Assembly: GCA_046598935.1 (NCBI GenBank)
Contig: JBKJHW010000061.1
Span: forward strand, 1-20,585
Length of the DNA: 20,585 nt
Direction: 5' to 3'
Origin: SCUN01 sp046598935
GTDB taxonomy: Bacteria; Acidobacteriota; Vicinamibacteria; Vicinamibacterales; SCN-69-37
Shown: positions 1-7,852 of the stretch, piece by piece
How positions within the stretch are numbered: the stretch's first letter is position 1
How the letters are laid out: every line of letters starts with the position of its first letter
Program-made: the position numbers and the translations under genes
The notes under the pieces: model-generated
What the model was told of the DNA's origin: nothing
The model's input: only the letters and a program-made list of their open reading frames with translations
The model's database searches: none

Positions 1-2556
1 CTTGTCCGTCGTCACATCCCACGTCGTCGTTGCCGCCTGGCGGAACAGCTCGCGCGGCTGGCCCGCACTGAACGTCGATGACGTCGTCACGTCGACCGCC
101 ATCAGTTTCGATTGCGGGACGCTCGCCCAGTAGAGCAGTTCCTTGCCGTCGCGCGACCAGCGCACGCTGGTGGCGCCGTCAAGAGACACGAGTTTCTTCG
201 CGCCCGGACCCGGATACGGCAGCACGTAGACTTCGCTGGTGCCCGACTCGTTCGAGATATAGGCGACCCAGTGCCCGTCGGGCGACACCTGCGCGCCGGA
301 CTCGTTGCCGATGGCTTCGTGCAACGGCTGGGGCTTGCCCGTGCCATCCGTCGTGATCGGGACCTGATAGTTCTGCACGCCCGTTGAGCCGTTGGCGCTG
401 ACGTAGAGCAGTGTCTTGCCGTCAGGCGTGACTGAGGTGGGCTCGCTTCCGCTCTCGGTCGCGAGTACCAAACTCGGCTTTCGGCTGGCGTCGGCCGGCA
501 CCTGGTAGAGGCCGAACTTATTCGCGGCGCGGCCGCTGAAGAACACGCGCTTGCTGTCGGCGCTCCAGACGGGGAAATCGTTGTTGTCGCTCGATGCGCC
601 AAATGAGAGTCGCTGCAGGGTGCCGCGCTGGACGTCGAACGTCCAGATGTCTCGCACACCCCTGGCGTCGGTGATGCCGTTGGCCACCATCTTGCCGTCG
701 GGCGACAACCGGCCCGTGCCCCACTGTTGTTGCGACTGGCCCGGCAGCGGTCTGGAGACACCAGATCGGTCGGCCCACGCCAAGGTCGTGCCTTGCGCCC
801 CCTCCTCGCCGAAATACGCGAGCAGCCCGCCCCGCGACACGGCGTAGTCCGCCGTCCCGGCCGGGCCCAGAATCGATACGTTCTCGACGACGGGCACTTC
901 GCTGCCGGTAATTTCCATCCGTGCTACGTCGAATGGCGTGGCGAACAGCGTGCGATCCCTGAGGAACGCGAGATGCCCGCTCAACAAAAACTTTCCGTTG
1001 TCGCCGCCGCGCACGAGGATGCGATGCCCGGGCTTGGCGAGATCGGTCACGGCGAATTCCTTGCCCTCCGCGCTGCTGACCGTGAAGAGGATCTGCTTGC
1101 CGCCCGGCAGGAACTGCGGCCGCGAGTGCGACGTTTCGCCTTTGGCCTTGTCAACGGTCGTGATCGCTTCTGGCGCGCCGCCGTCACCGGACACGCGCAT
1201 GATGCCGTTGGCGCCGCGGAAGATGATCGTGTTGTCGGCGCTCCAGTCGCTGCCAGACGCGAAGCTGCCGTCGCACAACTTCGTCGCGGTGCCGCCCGTG
1301 ATCGGGATCTTCTTGATCGCATTTCCGGAGAAATCGCTGAACGCGATCCATTGGCCATCGGGCGAGAACAGCGGGAACGCGCCATTTTCCGTTCCGGGAA
1401 TGACCTTGCCGCTGAATTGGTCGGCCATTCTGAGCAGGATGCCGCCGGTCGACTGGATACCGCTGGCAGATGAGTACGCGAGCCGCGTGCCGTCCTTGGA
1501 GACGTCGACGAAGATCCCCAATTCTTTCATCGGCGTCGAGGCGCGGACCACGAGTGCCGTCGCCGGTTCGACCGCGCGCATCTCTGACCAAGCGATCGCG
1601 CCGCCGGCGATGAGGGCGGCGGCGATCCAGGGCATCGCGCGCGAAAATCCGGACGCTCTCGCCGCCGGCGCCGCGACAATGACGGGCGCCATGGCCGGTT
1701 CTTCCGGCGCGTCCATCTCGCTCCACACATCGCCGATGTCGCGCAGGCGCTTCTTCGGTTCGCGTTCGAGACAGCGCTCCAGCACGCGGCGCGTTTTTCT
1801 CGGCGTGGTGGCGGGCAGGATCTTCCAGTCGATTTCCTGGCGCAGCACCGCCGCGAGCACGTCCGACACATCGTCGCCCTTGAACGCGCGGTCGCCGGCC
1901 AGCATCTCGAAGAGCACGACGCCGAACGCCCAGATGTCCGCGCGCCGATCGACCGCGCGCCCCTTGGCCTGCTCGGGCGCCATGTACGCCGCGGTGCCGA
2001 GGATCGTGCCGAGTTGGGTCGAACGCGCCGTCAGCGTCGGCGAATTCATGACGTCCGCGCTCGATCCGCCCATCGGGTCGAGCGCTTTTGCCAGACCGAA
2101 ATCCAGCACTTTCACCGTGCCGTCGTCTTTGACCTTGATGTTCGCGGGCTTGAGGTCGCGATGGATGATGCCTTGCTCATGTGCGGCTTCGAGTGCGAAC
2201 GCGATCTGTCGCGCGATGGCGATGGCCTCGTCGTGCGGAATCGGGCCCGCTGCGATGCGATCAGCGAGCGTCGGACCTTCAACCAGTTCCATGACGAGCG
2301 CATGCGTCGCGCCGCTGTCTTCGAATCCGTAAATCTGCGCGATGTTCGGGTGATTGAGCGCGGCGAGCACCTGCGCTTCGCGCCGGAACCGCGCGAGGCG
2401 CTCGGGATCACCGGCAAACGACTCCGGGAGCACCTTCAGCGCGACGTCCCGCCCGAGCTTCGAGTCCTTCGCCCGGTAGACTTCCCCCATGCCGCCGACG
2501 CCGACCGAGGCGCCAACCTCGTACTGACCGATCCTAGTGCCGCTCGACAGACCCAT
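1..2556 (-). CDS. Receptor-like Ser/Thr protein kinase with TolB/PD40 propeller (C-terminus cut by window edge)
   Basis: An uninterrupted frame of 852 codons runs from the ATG at 2556 to the first base of the window, so the C-terminus is missing. The N-terminal kinase domain (about residues 12-275) has the glycine loop GVGGMGEVY (19-27), catalytic lysine K41, E60, HRDLKPAN (132-139), DFG (152-154) and an APE motif at 193-195, so it should be active. A proline/alanine linker leads to one transmembrane helix (about 309-323). The rest is a repetitive beta-propeller with recurrent SPDG or SADN-type turns, such as FSPDGQWIAF and LSPDGKMVANG, as in TolB/WD40-like PD40 repeats. This cytoplasmic kinase plus extracytoplasmic propeller layout is very common in Acidobacteriota. 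No good Shine-Dalgarno precedes the ATG. A TATAGT hexamer (2570-2565) ends 8 nt upstream, so the mRNA may be leaderless. It diverges from the operon at 2660. The ligand and targets are unknown. Confidence 0.93.
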   Translation of the reverse strand, partial: MGLSSGTRIGQYEVGASVGVGGMGEVYRAKDSKLGRDVALKVLPESFAGDPERLARFRREAQVLAALNHPNIAQIYGFEDSGATHALVMELVEGPTLADRIAAGPIPHDEAIAIARQIAFALEAAHEQGIIHRDLKPANIKVKDDGTVKVLDFGLAKALDPMGGSSADVMNSPTLTARSTQLGTILGTAAYMAPEQAKGRAVDRRADIWAFGVVLFEMLAGDRAFKGDDVSDVLAAVLRQEIDWKILPATTPRKTRRVLERCLEREPKKRLRDIGDVWSEMDAPEEPAMAPVIVAAPAARASGFSRAMPWIAAALIAGGAIAWSEMRAVEPATALVVRASTPMKELGIFVDVSKDGTRLAYSSASGIQSTGGILLRMADQFSGKVIPGTENGAFPLFSPDGQWIAFSDFSGNAIKKIPITGGTATKLCDGSFASGSDWSADNTIIFRGANGIMRVSGDGGAPEAITTVDKAKGETSHSRPQFLPGGKQILFTVSSAEGKEFAVTDLAKPGHRILVRGGDNGKFLLSGHLAFLRDRTLFATPFDVARMEITGSEVPVVENVSILGPAGTADYAVSRGGLLAYFGEEGAQGTTLAWADRSGVSRPLPGQSQQQWGTGRLSPDGKMVANGITDARGVRDIWTFDVQRGTLQRLSFGASSDNNDFPVWSADSKRVFFSGRAANKFGLYQVPADASRKPSLVLATESGSEPTSVTPDGKTLLYVSANGSTGVQNYQVPITTDGTGKPQPLHEAIGNESGAQVSPDGHWVAYISNESGTSEVYVLPYPGPGAKKLVSLDGATSVRWSRDGKELLYWASVPQSKLMAVDVTTSSTFSAGQPRELFRQAATTTWDVTTDK

Positions 2557-2620
2557 CGGCGCGGACTATATCGCGTTGAGGTCAGAAACGACCGTAGAAC
2601 ACCATAACTACTCGGACATA

Positions 2621-2654
2621 CAATGGCCCCTCTAAAAGAAGAGAGGGGTCATTG
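2621..2654 (+). promoter_or_regulatory. Leader hairpin covering the ribosome binding site of the 2660 gene
   Basis: CAATGGCCCCTCT (2621-2633) pairs with AGAGGGGTCATTG (2642-2654), giving 13 pairs with one G-U wobble around an 8-nt A-rich loop. The right arm contains the only SD-like run (GAGAGGGG, 2641-2648) before the ATG at 2660, so the hairpin would hide the ribosome binding site. There is no T tract, and it lies upstream of a gene rather than behind one, so a plain terminator is less likely. A regulatory role is inferred; the pairing itself is visible. Confidence 0.5.
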
Positions 2655-2659
2655 TTCCG

Positions 2660-4273
2660 ATGTCTGAACCCAAGCTGACAGCAAAGACCCGTCGAGAGTT
2701 CATCGCCACCGGATCGATCGCCGCCGCGGCGTTCATGATCGTGCCGCGGCATGTGCTCGGCAAAGGTCAGACGCCACCGAGTGATCTCGTCAACATCGCC
2801 GTTGTCGGCATCAACGGCATGGGCGCCGCCAACGCGCAGGCCGTGATGAGCCAGAACATCGTCGCCGTCTGCGACGTCGACGACGCTTTGGTTGATACCA
2901 GAATTGACGCGTGGCGCAATTCCCTGAAACCGCCGGCACCGCGCCCGGCTCGTCCGGCCACCGCCGCGCCGCGGCCGCAGGGCGCGCCGGCGCAGACACT
3001 CGACTTCAACAATTGGGGCCCATCGAAACTGCAACAGTCCGCCGACGCGAAGTGGGGCCCGCTGCGCACCGCCGACGGCGTGAAGCGGTTCGTCGACGAG
3101 CAGCTGCCGCGCCTGAAGCGCCATCACGACTATCGCGAGATGCTCGCGACGCAAAAAGACATCGACGCGCTGATCATCGCCACGCCCGATCACATGCACG
3201 CGCCCATTGCATCGGCCGCGATGGCCGCCGGCAAGCACGTCTACGTGCAGAAGCCGATGTGCTGGTCGGTCGCCGAGGCGCGGCACCTTGCGACGATGGC
3301 CGCCGCGCGTCCGGATCTCGTGACGCAAATGGGCAATCAGGGCCATTCGAACGACGAGGCGCGCCGGGGACAGGACTACCTCGCCGCCGGCGTCATCGGC
3401 GAGATCAAGGAAGTGCACGTCTGGACCAACCGGCCGCTCGCGTTCTGGCCGCAAGGCGTGCCGCGGCCGGCGAAATTCGCCGGCGACTGGAAGAAGCTCG
3501 GGTGGGACCACAACGCCGTGATGCGCCGGTTGTCGGATTCGTTCACGAAGAAGACGAAATCAAATGTGCCGAAGGGCCTCCACTGGGATCTCTTCCTCGG
3601 CGCGGCGCCGGCCGTGGACTACCACCCGCTCTATCACCCGTTCAACTGGCGCGGCTGGGTCGATTGGGGCCAGGGCGCGCTCGGCGACATGGGCGCGCAT
3701 CTGGTCGATCACCCTGTGTGGGGGTTGAAGCTCGGCCATCCGACGTCGATCGAAACGGTCTCGACGCCGTTCAACGGCCTGAGCTATCCGACGGCGACGA
3801 CCACGCGCTACGAATTCCCCGCGCGAGAGGGCATGCCGCCCGTGAGCATGACGTGGTACGACGGCGGCTTCATGCCGCCGCGTCCGTTCGAGATGGGCGA
3901 CGTGAAGCTCGAAACCGGCGGCGTCCTCTACATCGGCAGCAAAGGCAAGATGCTGCAGGACAACACGGGCACGAGGCCGCGCCTCCTGCCGGTTGACCTG
4001 CACAACGACACCGGCGCTCCGGTCGAGCAGATGCCGCGCGTGCCCAACCAGTCGCATGAGATGAACTGGGTCAACGCGATCCGCGGCACGGACACGATTT
4101 CGTGCCCGTTCTCGTACGCGGCCCATCTCACCGAGATCATGCTCCTCGGCGTCGCGGCGCTGCGCGCCGGCACGCGCCTCATGTACGACGGCGCCAACAT
4201 GCGCGTCACGAACAACGCCGCCGCCAACAGCCTCCTCACACGCGACTACCGAAAGGGATTTGGCCTCGCATGA
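2660..4273 (+). CDS. Tat-exported Gfo/Idh/MocA family oxidoreductase
   Basis: This 537-residue protein starts with a twin-arginine type signal (TRREFIATG, residues 10-18, then an alanine-rich hydrophobic stretch), so it is probably exported folded with its cofactor. The Rossmann core follows: VNIAVVGINGMG (44-55) carries the GxxGxG dinucleotide-binding loop. The usual EKP motif of the family appears as VQKP (196-199), where the lysine is the expected catalytic-site residue. A long insert between beta strands (about 78-150) holds a Pro/Ala-rich stretch. The C-terminal half resembles the GFO_IDH_MocA C-terminal alpha/beta domain. The family performs NAD(P)-dependent oxidation of sugars and inositols; the substrate cannot be read from sequence. 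It is first in a six-gene run, and its stop overlaps the next start (ATGA, 4270-4273). The start at 2660 follows the SD-like GAGAGGGG. Confidence 0.92.
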   Translation: MSEPKLTAKTRREFIATGSIAAAAFMIVPRHVLGKGQTPPSDLVNIAVVGINGMGAANAQAVMSQNIVAVCDVDDALVDTRIDAWRNSLKPPAPRPARPATAAPRPQGAPAQTLDFNNWGPSKLQQSADAKWGPLRTADGVKRFVDEQLPRLKRHHDYREMLATQKDIDALIIATPDHMHAPIASAAMAAGKHVYVQKPMCWSVAEARHLATMAAARPDLVTQMGNQGHSNDEARRGQDYLAAGVIGEIKEVHVWTNRPLAFWPQGVPRPAKFAGDWKKLGWDHNAVMRRLSDSFTKKTKSNVPKGLHWDLFLGAAPAVDYHPLYHPFNWRGWVDWGQGALGDMGAHLVDHPVWGLKLGHPTSIETVSTPFNGLSYPTATTTRYEFPAREGMPPVSMTWYDGGFMPPRPFEMGDVKLETGGVLYIGSKGKMLQDNTGTRPRLLPVDLHNDTGAPVEQMPRVPNQSHEMNWVNAIRGTDTISCPFSYAAHLTEIMLLGVAALRAGTRLMYDGANMRVTNNAAANSLLTRDYRKGFGLA

Positions 4274-5586
4274 ACACACGCCGGCGTCTTTTCGTCATGA
4301 TGGTGCTCGAGTTCTTTATCTGGGGCGCCTGGCTGCCGCTGATCTTCGGCTACCTCCCCAGTCTGGGATTCTCTCCGGGGCAGCAGTCGCTGATCCTCAA
4401 CGCCTTTCCCGTCGCGTCGATCGTCGGCATGTTCTTCAGCAACCAGTGGGCCGACCGGTCATCGTCGCCGGAGCGGGTGCTCGCGTTCTCGCACCTGGTC
4501 GGCGGCCTCGCAATCCTCGGGTGCGGTTTCACCCGCGACTTCACGCCGTTTTTCCTCTTCATGCTCGTGCACTGTCTCTTCTACGTGCCGACGATCTCGA
4601 TCACGAACTCGATCGCGTTCGCAAACATGAAGAACCCCGACAAGGAATTCGGCATCGTCCGCATGGGCGGCACGATCGGATGGATTCTCGCCGCGTGGCC
4701 ATTCACCTTTATCTTCGTGAACTGGGCGGCGGTCGACGCCGCGCATCCGCAGGGCATTGTCAACTGGCTCGGCACGGCGCTCGCCAATCCGCTGGTGGGC
4801 GACGCCGCCAAAGCCGCGACGCGCTGGACCTTCATCGTCGCCGGCATCGCGTCATTGCTGCTCGCGGCGTGGAGTCTCGTGCTCCCGAAGTCGGCTCCGA
4901 AATCTGATGTAGGGCGCGCTGGTCTCGAAGCGCGCCGCAATGAAAGCCCCTGGTCAGAAGCGTTCGCTCTTCTCAAAAAGCCGTTCATCCTCGTCCTCTG
5001 GCTCGTCACGCTCGTGGACGCATTCGTGCACAACGCGTACTTCAACTTCACCGGCGTGTTCCTCGGGACACCGCGCGAAGCCGGCGGTGTCGGCATTGCG
5101 TCGAACTGGATCGCGCCGATCATGAGCATCGGCCAGATCTTCGAGGTTCTGACGATGTTCATCCTCGGCGCCACGCTCAAAACATTGGGTTGGAAGACGA
5201 CGATGGTGGTCGGGATTCTGGGCCATGCCGCGCGGTTCGCGGTCTACGCGTTCTTCCCGCAGAGCGCCGGCATGATCATCGCCATCCAGGTGCTGCACGG
5301 CATCTGCTACGCATTCTTCTTCGCGACGGTCTACATCTTCGTGGACGCCTACTGCCCGAAGGACATCCGCGCCAGCGCGCAGGGCCTGTTCAATCTGCAG
5401 ATTCTCGGTATCGGTGTGCTGATCGCCAACTCGCTTTGCCCGTGGCTGCTGCAGAGCGTGTACACGAGCGGCGGCGTCACGGACTTCCGCGGCTTGTTCC
5501 TCGTGCCGCTTGCCGCGGCGTCGCTGGCAGCAATCGGGCTGGCGCTGTTCTTCAAGCCGCCGGCCGCGAGGCCGGCAGCAACATAG
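4270..5586 (+). CDS. MFS permease, nucleoside:H+ symporter-like
   Basis: This 438-residue polytopic membrane protein begins at the ATG that overlaps the upstream stop. About twelve hydrophobic segments can be counted, starting with a helix around FFIWGAWLPLIFGY. The segment FGIVRMGGTIGWILA is the kind of motif seen after TM4 in the nucleoside:H+ symporter (NupG-like) branch of the major facilitator superfamily. Relatives in Planctomycetes, Bacteroidetes and Acidobacteriota often sit beside Gfo/Idh/MocA oxidoreductases and sugar isomerases, so the substrate may be a sugar or glycoside rather than a nucleoside. A longer in-frame start exists at 4102, but it lies inside the upstream gene and would add non-homologous sequence. 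Translation is probably coupled to the upstream gene. Confidence 0.88.
   Translation: MNTRRRLFVMMVLEFFIWGAWLPLIFGYLPSLGFSPGQQSLILNAFPVASIVGMFFSNQWADRSSSPERVLAFSHLVGGLAILGCGFTRDFTPFFLFMLVHCLFYVPTISITNSIAFANMKNPDKEFGIVRMGGTIGWILAAWPFTFIFVNWAAVDAAHPQGIVNWLGTALANPLVGDAAKAATRWTFIVAGIASLLLAAWSLVLPKSAPKSDVGRAGLEARRNESPWSEAFALLKKPFILVLWLVTLVDAFVHNAYFNFTGVFLGTPREAGGVGIASNWIAPIMSIGQIFEVLTMFILGATLKTLGWKTTMVVGILGHAARFAVYAFFPQSAGMIIAIQVLHGICYAFFFATVYIFVDAYCPKDIRASAQGLFNLQILGIGVLIANSLCPWLLQSVYTSGGVTDFRGLFLVPLAAASLAAIGLALFFKPPAARPAAT
5559..5576 (+). other. GNRA-capped hairpin at the 3' end of the permease gene
   Basis: GCCGGCC (5559-5565) and GGCCGGC (5570-5576) form a perfect 7-bp GC stem closed by the tetraloop GCGA, a stable GNRA type. 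It lies within the last codons of the permease, 21 nt before the next start codon. It has no T tract, so it may be an mRNA-stability or partial-attenuation element, or simply GC-rich coding sequence. Confidence 0.35.
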
Positions 5587-5597
5587 ACGCGGGCGTC

Positions 5598-6110
5598 ATG
5601 CGCATCGGCGTCGTCGGACATCGCTCGGTCTCGAACCCGCCGGCCGCCGTTGAGGCCGCCGCCGCGTCTCTTCGGAGACTCGTCGGAGACCCGGCCGAAG
5701 ACGCGGCGTTTGAGCTGCTCTCCTGTCTCGCTGAGGGCGCGGACCGGCTGGTCGTGGAAGCCGCGAAGCGGTGGCGGCGGATGCGCCTGGTCGCCGTTCT
5801 GCCGTTGCCGGAGCAAGATTATGCGCGCGACTTCAACACCAAGGGATCCCTGGATGACTTCGCCGCTGCGCTCAGGCGCGCCAACGAGGTGGTTCAGTTG
5901 ACAGCAGCCGGGGCGAGAGCTGATGCGTACCGGCAGGCAGGGCGCTATGTCGTTGACCGTTGCGACCACCTCATGGCGTTGTGGGACGGTCATTCGACCG
6001 GCGCGGCGGGCGGCACAGCCGACATCCTGACGTACGCGCGCACGCGCCTCGACGCGGCGCGGATTCACATCGTCCCGGTCGATCGCGCACCGGTGGAGGC
6101 CAGTCGATGA
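5598..6110 (+). CDS. SLOG/LOG-like Rossmann nucleotide-sensor protein
   Basis: This 170-residue soluble protein has a Rossmann-like layout. Strand 1 ends in GVVGHR (4-9). It is followed by LAEGADRLV (44-52), a strand ending VLPLP (67-71), the helix and strand YRQAGRYVVDRCDHLMALWDG (111-131), and a glycine loop AAGGTADI (136-143) before a YAR helix. These motifs match the SLOG (Smf/DprA-LOG) superfamily, whose members bind or cleave nucleotides and related ligands. In LOG enzymes the loop PGGxGTxxE carries a catalytic glutamate. Here that position is not Glu (GGTAD, D142 one residue earlier), so ligand sensing seems more likely than hydrolysis. The ATG at 5598 lies 11 nt after the permease stop with no clear SD. 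Its stop overlaps the start of the RyR-domain gene (ATGA, 6107-6110), so the two are probably made together. Confidence 0.72.
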   Translation: MRIGVVGHRSVSNPPAAVEAAAASLRRLVGDPAEDAAFELLSCLAEGADRLVVEAAKRWRRMRLVAVLPLPEQDYARDFNTKGSLDDFAAALRRANEVVQLTAAGARADAYRQAGRYVVDRCDHLMALWDGHSTGAAGGTADILTYARTRLDAARIHIVPVDRAPVEASR

Positions 6111-7852
6111 GCGGACACCATCACAAGCAGTCTGAAAAGAAGTCGCGCGCGGGATGGTGGATCACGGCCGTCCTGGCGCTGGCTGTGTATGCAGCCGGCG
6201 TCTACGGCTTCAGCCGTGAACACCACGGGTTGGATCCTTTCTACTTCGGGTTTCAACTGTTTTTGATCGAGCCGCCGCATGAAGGCGAGATGAACACGTG
6301 GATCGAGATCGGGCGCTGGGGCGCGCTCGCGCTCGACATGTTTGCGGTCGTCATGCTCGGCCGGCGCATGTTCGCCCAGGAGATCGCGCGCGCCCGGCTG
6401 GGACGCGCGCGCAATCACTTTGTCGTCAGTGCCGGTGTCGATGAGGGCCGCGCGATCGCGGCCGCGATTCGCCAACGTCACCCCTCGTCAGTCGTCGCGA
6501 TTCTGGATGCCGCCGATCGATCCGGAGGCGTTGTCGGGAAGATCGCGCCGCGCACGTACGTGGTGCCGGGCACCGTGCGGTCGGCATCATCGACGGTGCA
6601 TCTCCAGGAGGCTGCTCAGGTGATCGTGACCGGGCCCGACGACGCCGACAATCTCTCCGCCGCGGCCGAGGCCACCGCCATCGCGAATGCCCACCGGAGT
6701 GCTGACGAGCCGATGGTCTGCCAGGTGCAGATCCAGAGCGTCGGCGTGCGGGAAACGCTCCGGCGTGCGAGCACGGCGGCGGGCGCGCGCGCATACGTTC
6801 GGTCGTTCGATCACTACGAACGCGAGGTGACGCGGCTGTTCAGCCGTGACTTGCCGCTGGATGGCTCGGGCATATCGGCGGCGGATCAGACTGATGTGCA
6901 TGTCGTTATTGTCGGGCACGGCGAATGGGCGCTCGCGGCGGCAAGCGCCGCCATCCGGTTAGGCCACTTCGCAAACGGGCGGCCGCTTTGTTTGTCGGTG
7001 ATCACCGGCGATGAGGCGTGGGTGAAACGTCTGGCGGGACGATTCGAATCCGTCGGCGCGCTCGTGAAATACGAACTGCGGACGGCCGGTCCCGAAACCC
7101 GCGAGGGCGCAGAATGGCTGCGTGCGGCCGCGCGAGCCGCCAACACGCGGATGATCGTCGTGATCGTGCCCGTGAACGACGCCCAGGCTGTGGAGCTCGA
7201 GTCGGCGGTGCGAGACGCAGTGCGCGGCACGCGCGCCGGCATCGCAGTGAGGCTGCAGCACGGCGAGGGGTTGTCGGCGTTTCTTCGCGATGGGGGCCAC
7301 CTTGCGGGCGTCGAGGTCGTTCCGTTCGGCTGGCTCGACGACCAGGGCTGGGCCGGACTACTCGAGGATGACAATCGGGAGCAGATGGCCAAAGTCGTGC
7401 AACTGAGGTTCGCCGAATTGGCCGGATCGCAGGGCCGAAGCCTATCGATCGACACTGCCGTCACGGAGTGGCGTTCTCTTTGCCGCGAGGATTACAAGGA
7501 ATCGAATCGGCAGCAGGTCGATCATCTGTGGCTCAAGCTGCGCGCCGTCCGATGCGAAGCGGCTCCAGCGTCGGATCCCCGACCGGCAGCGGTCTGGTCG
7601 AAAGACGAGATCGAGGTCTTGTCGCAGATGGAACATGACCGGTGGGTCGCGGAACGCCGGTTGAGCGGCTGGCGCCCGGCGCCCGAGGCTCCTGGCGTCT
7701 CCGGCCTGAAGGACGAAGCCGAGCGGACGAGCCCGCATCTCGTGCCGTGGGCGGACCTGAGCGAAGAAATCAAGGCCTACGACCGCAGCGCCGTGATGAA
7801 CATTCCCGAACTGCTCCGCGCTGTCGGCGAGCGAAAGATCTGCAGGCGATGA
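6107..7852 (+). CDS. Membrane protein with tandem RCK/TrkA-N-like domains and C-terminal RyR domain
   Basis: This 581-residue protein starts at an ATG with SD GGAGG 7 nt upstream. After a His/Lys-rich head come two hydrophobic helices (about 17-34 and 69-87), separated by a short segment containing FYFGFQLFLIEPP (45-57). That segment resembles the re-entrant region of TrkA-N-linked channel-like proteins but has no TVGYG potassium filter. Two Rossmann-type domains follow. The first starts HFVVSAGVDEG (104-114) with a degenerate glycine loop; the second starts VHVVIVGHGEWA (264-275). The C-terminal 75 residues (about 502-576) carry RyR-domain signatures: MEHDRWVAER (508-517), GW (521-522), HLVPW (544-548), KAYDR (556-560) and an IPELL helix. 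RyR domains occur in ryanodine receptors and in bacterial nucleotide-linked signalling and conflict proteins. It is coupled by ATGA overlaps to the SLOG gene before it and the oxidoreductase after it. The transported ion and ligand are unknown. Confidence 0.8.
   Translation: MSGHHHKQSEKKSRAGWWITAVLALAVYAAGVYGFSREHHGLDPFYFGFQLFLIEPPHEGEMNTWIEIGRWGALALDMFAVVMLGRRMFAQEIARARLGRARNHFVVSAGVDEGRAIAAAIRQRHPSSVVAILDAADRSGGVVGKIAPRTYVVPGTVRSASSTVHLQEAAQVIVTGPDDADNLSAAAEATAIANAHRSADEPMVCQVQIQSVGVRETLRRASTAAGARAYVRSFDHYEREVTRLFSRDLPLDGSGISAADQTDVHVVIVGHGEWALAAASAAIRLGHFANGRPLCLSVITGDEAWVKRLAGRFESVGALVKYELRTAGPETREGAEWLRAAARAANTRMIVVIVPVNDAQAVELESAVRDAVRGTRAGIAVRLQHGEGLSAFLRDGGHLAGVEVVPFGWLDDQGWAGLLEDDNREQMAKVVQLRFAELAGSQGRSLSIDTAVTEWRSLCREDYKESNRQQVDHLWLKLRAVRCEAAPASDPRPAAVWSKDEIEVLSQMEHDRWVAERRLSGWRPAPEAPGVSGLKDEAERTSPHLVPWADLSEEIKAYDRSAVMNIPELLRAVGERKICRR

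Noticed and set aside
938..2332. Long plus-strand open frame (464 codons) opposite the Ser/Thr kinase
   Set aside because: It is antisense to a kinase with all catalytic motifs, has no recognisable domain, and is rich in Ser/Ala/Pro as expected for a shadow frame in high-GC DNA.
2911..3996. Plus-strand Arg-rich 361-codon frame inside the first oxidoreductase
   Set aside because: Overlaps the well-supported oxidoreductase in another frame and has no RBS or domain.
6151..6280. Potassium channel pore in the RyR-domain protein
   Set aside because: The segment between the two helices has no TVGYG or similar filter, so K+ selectivity cannot be claimed.
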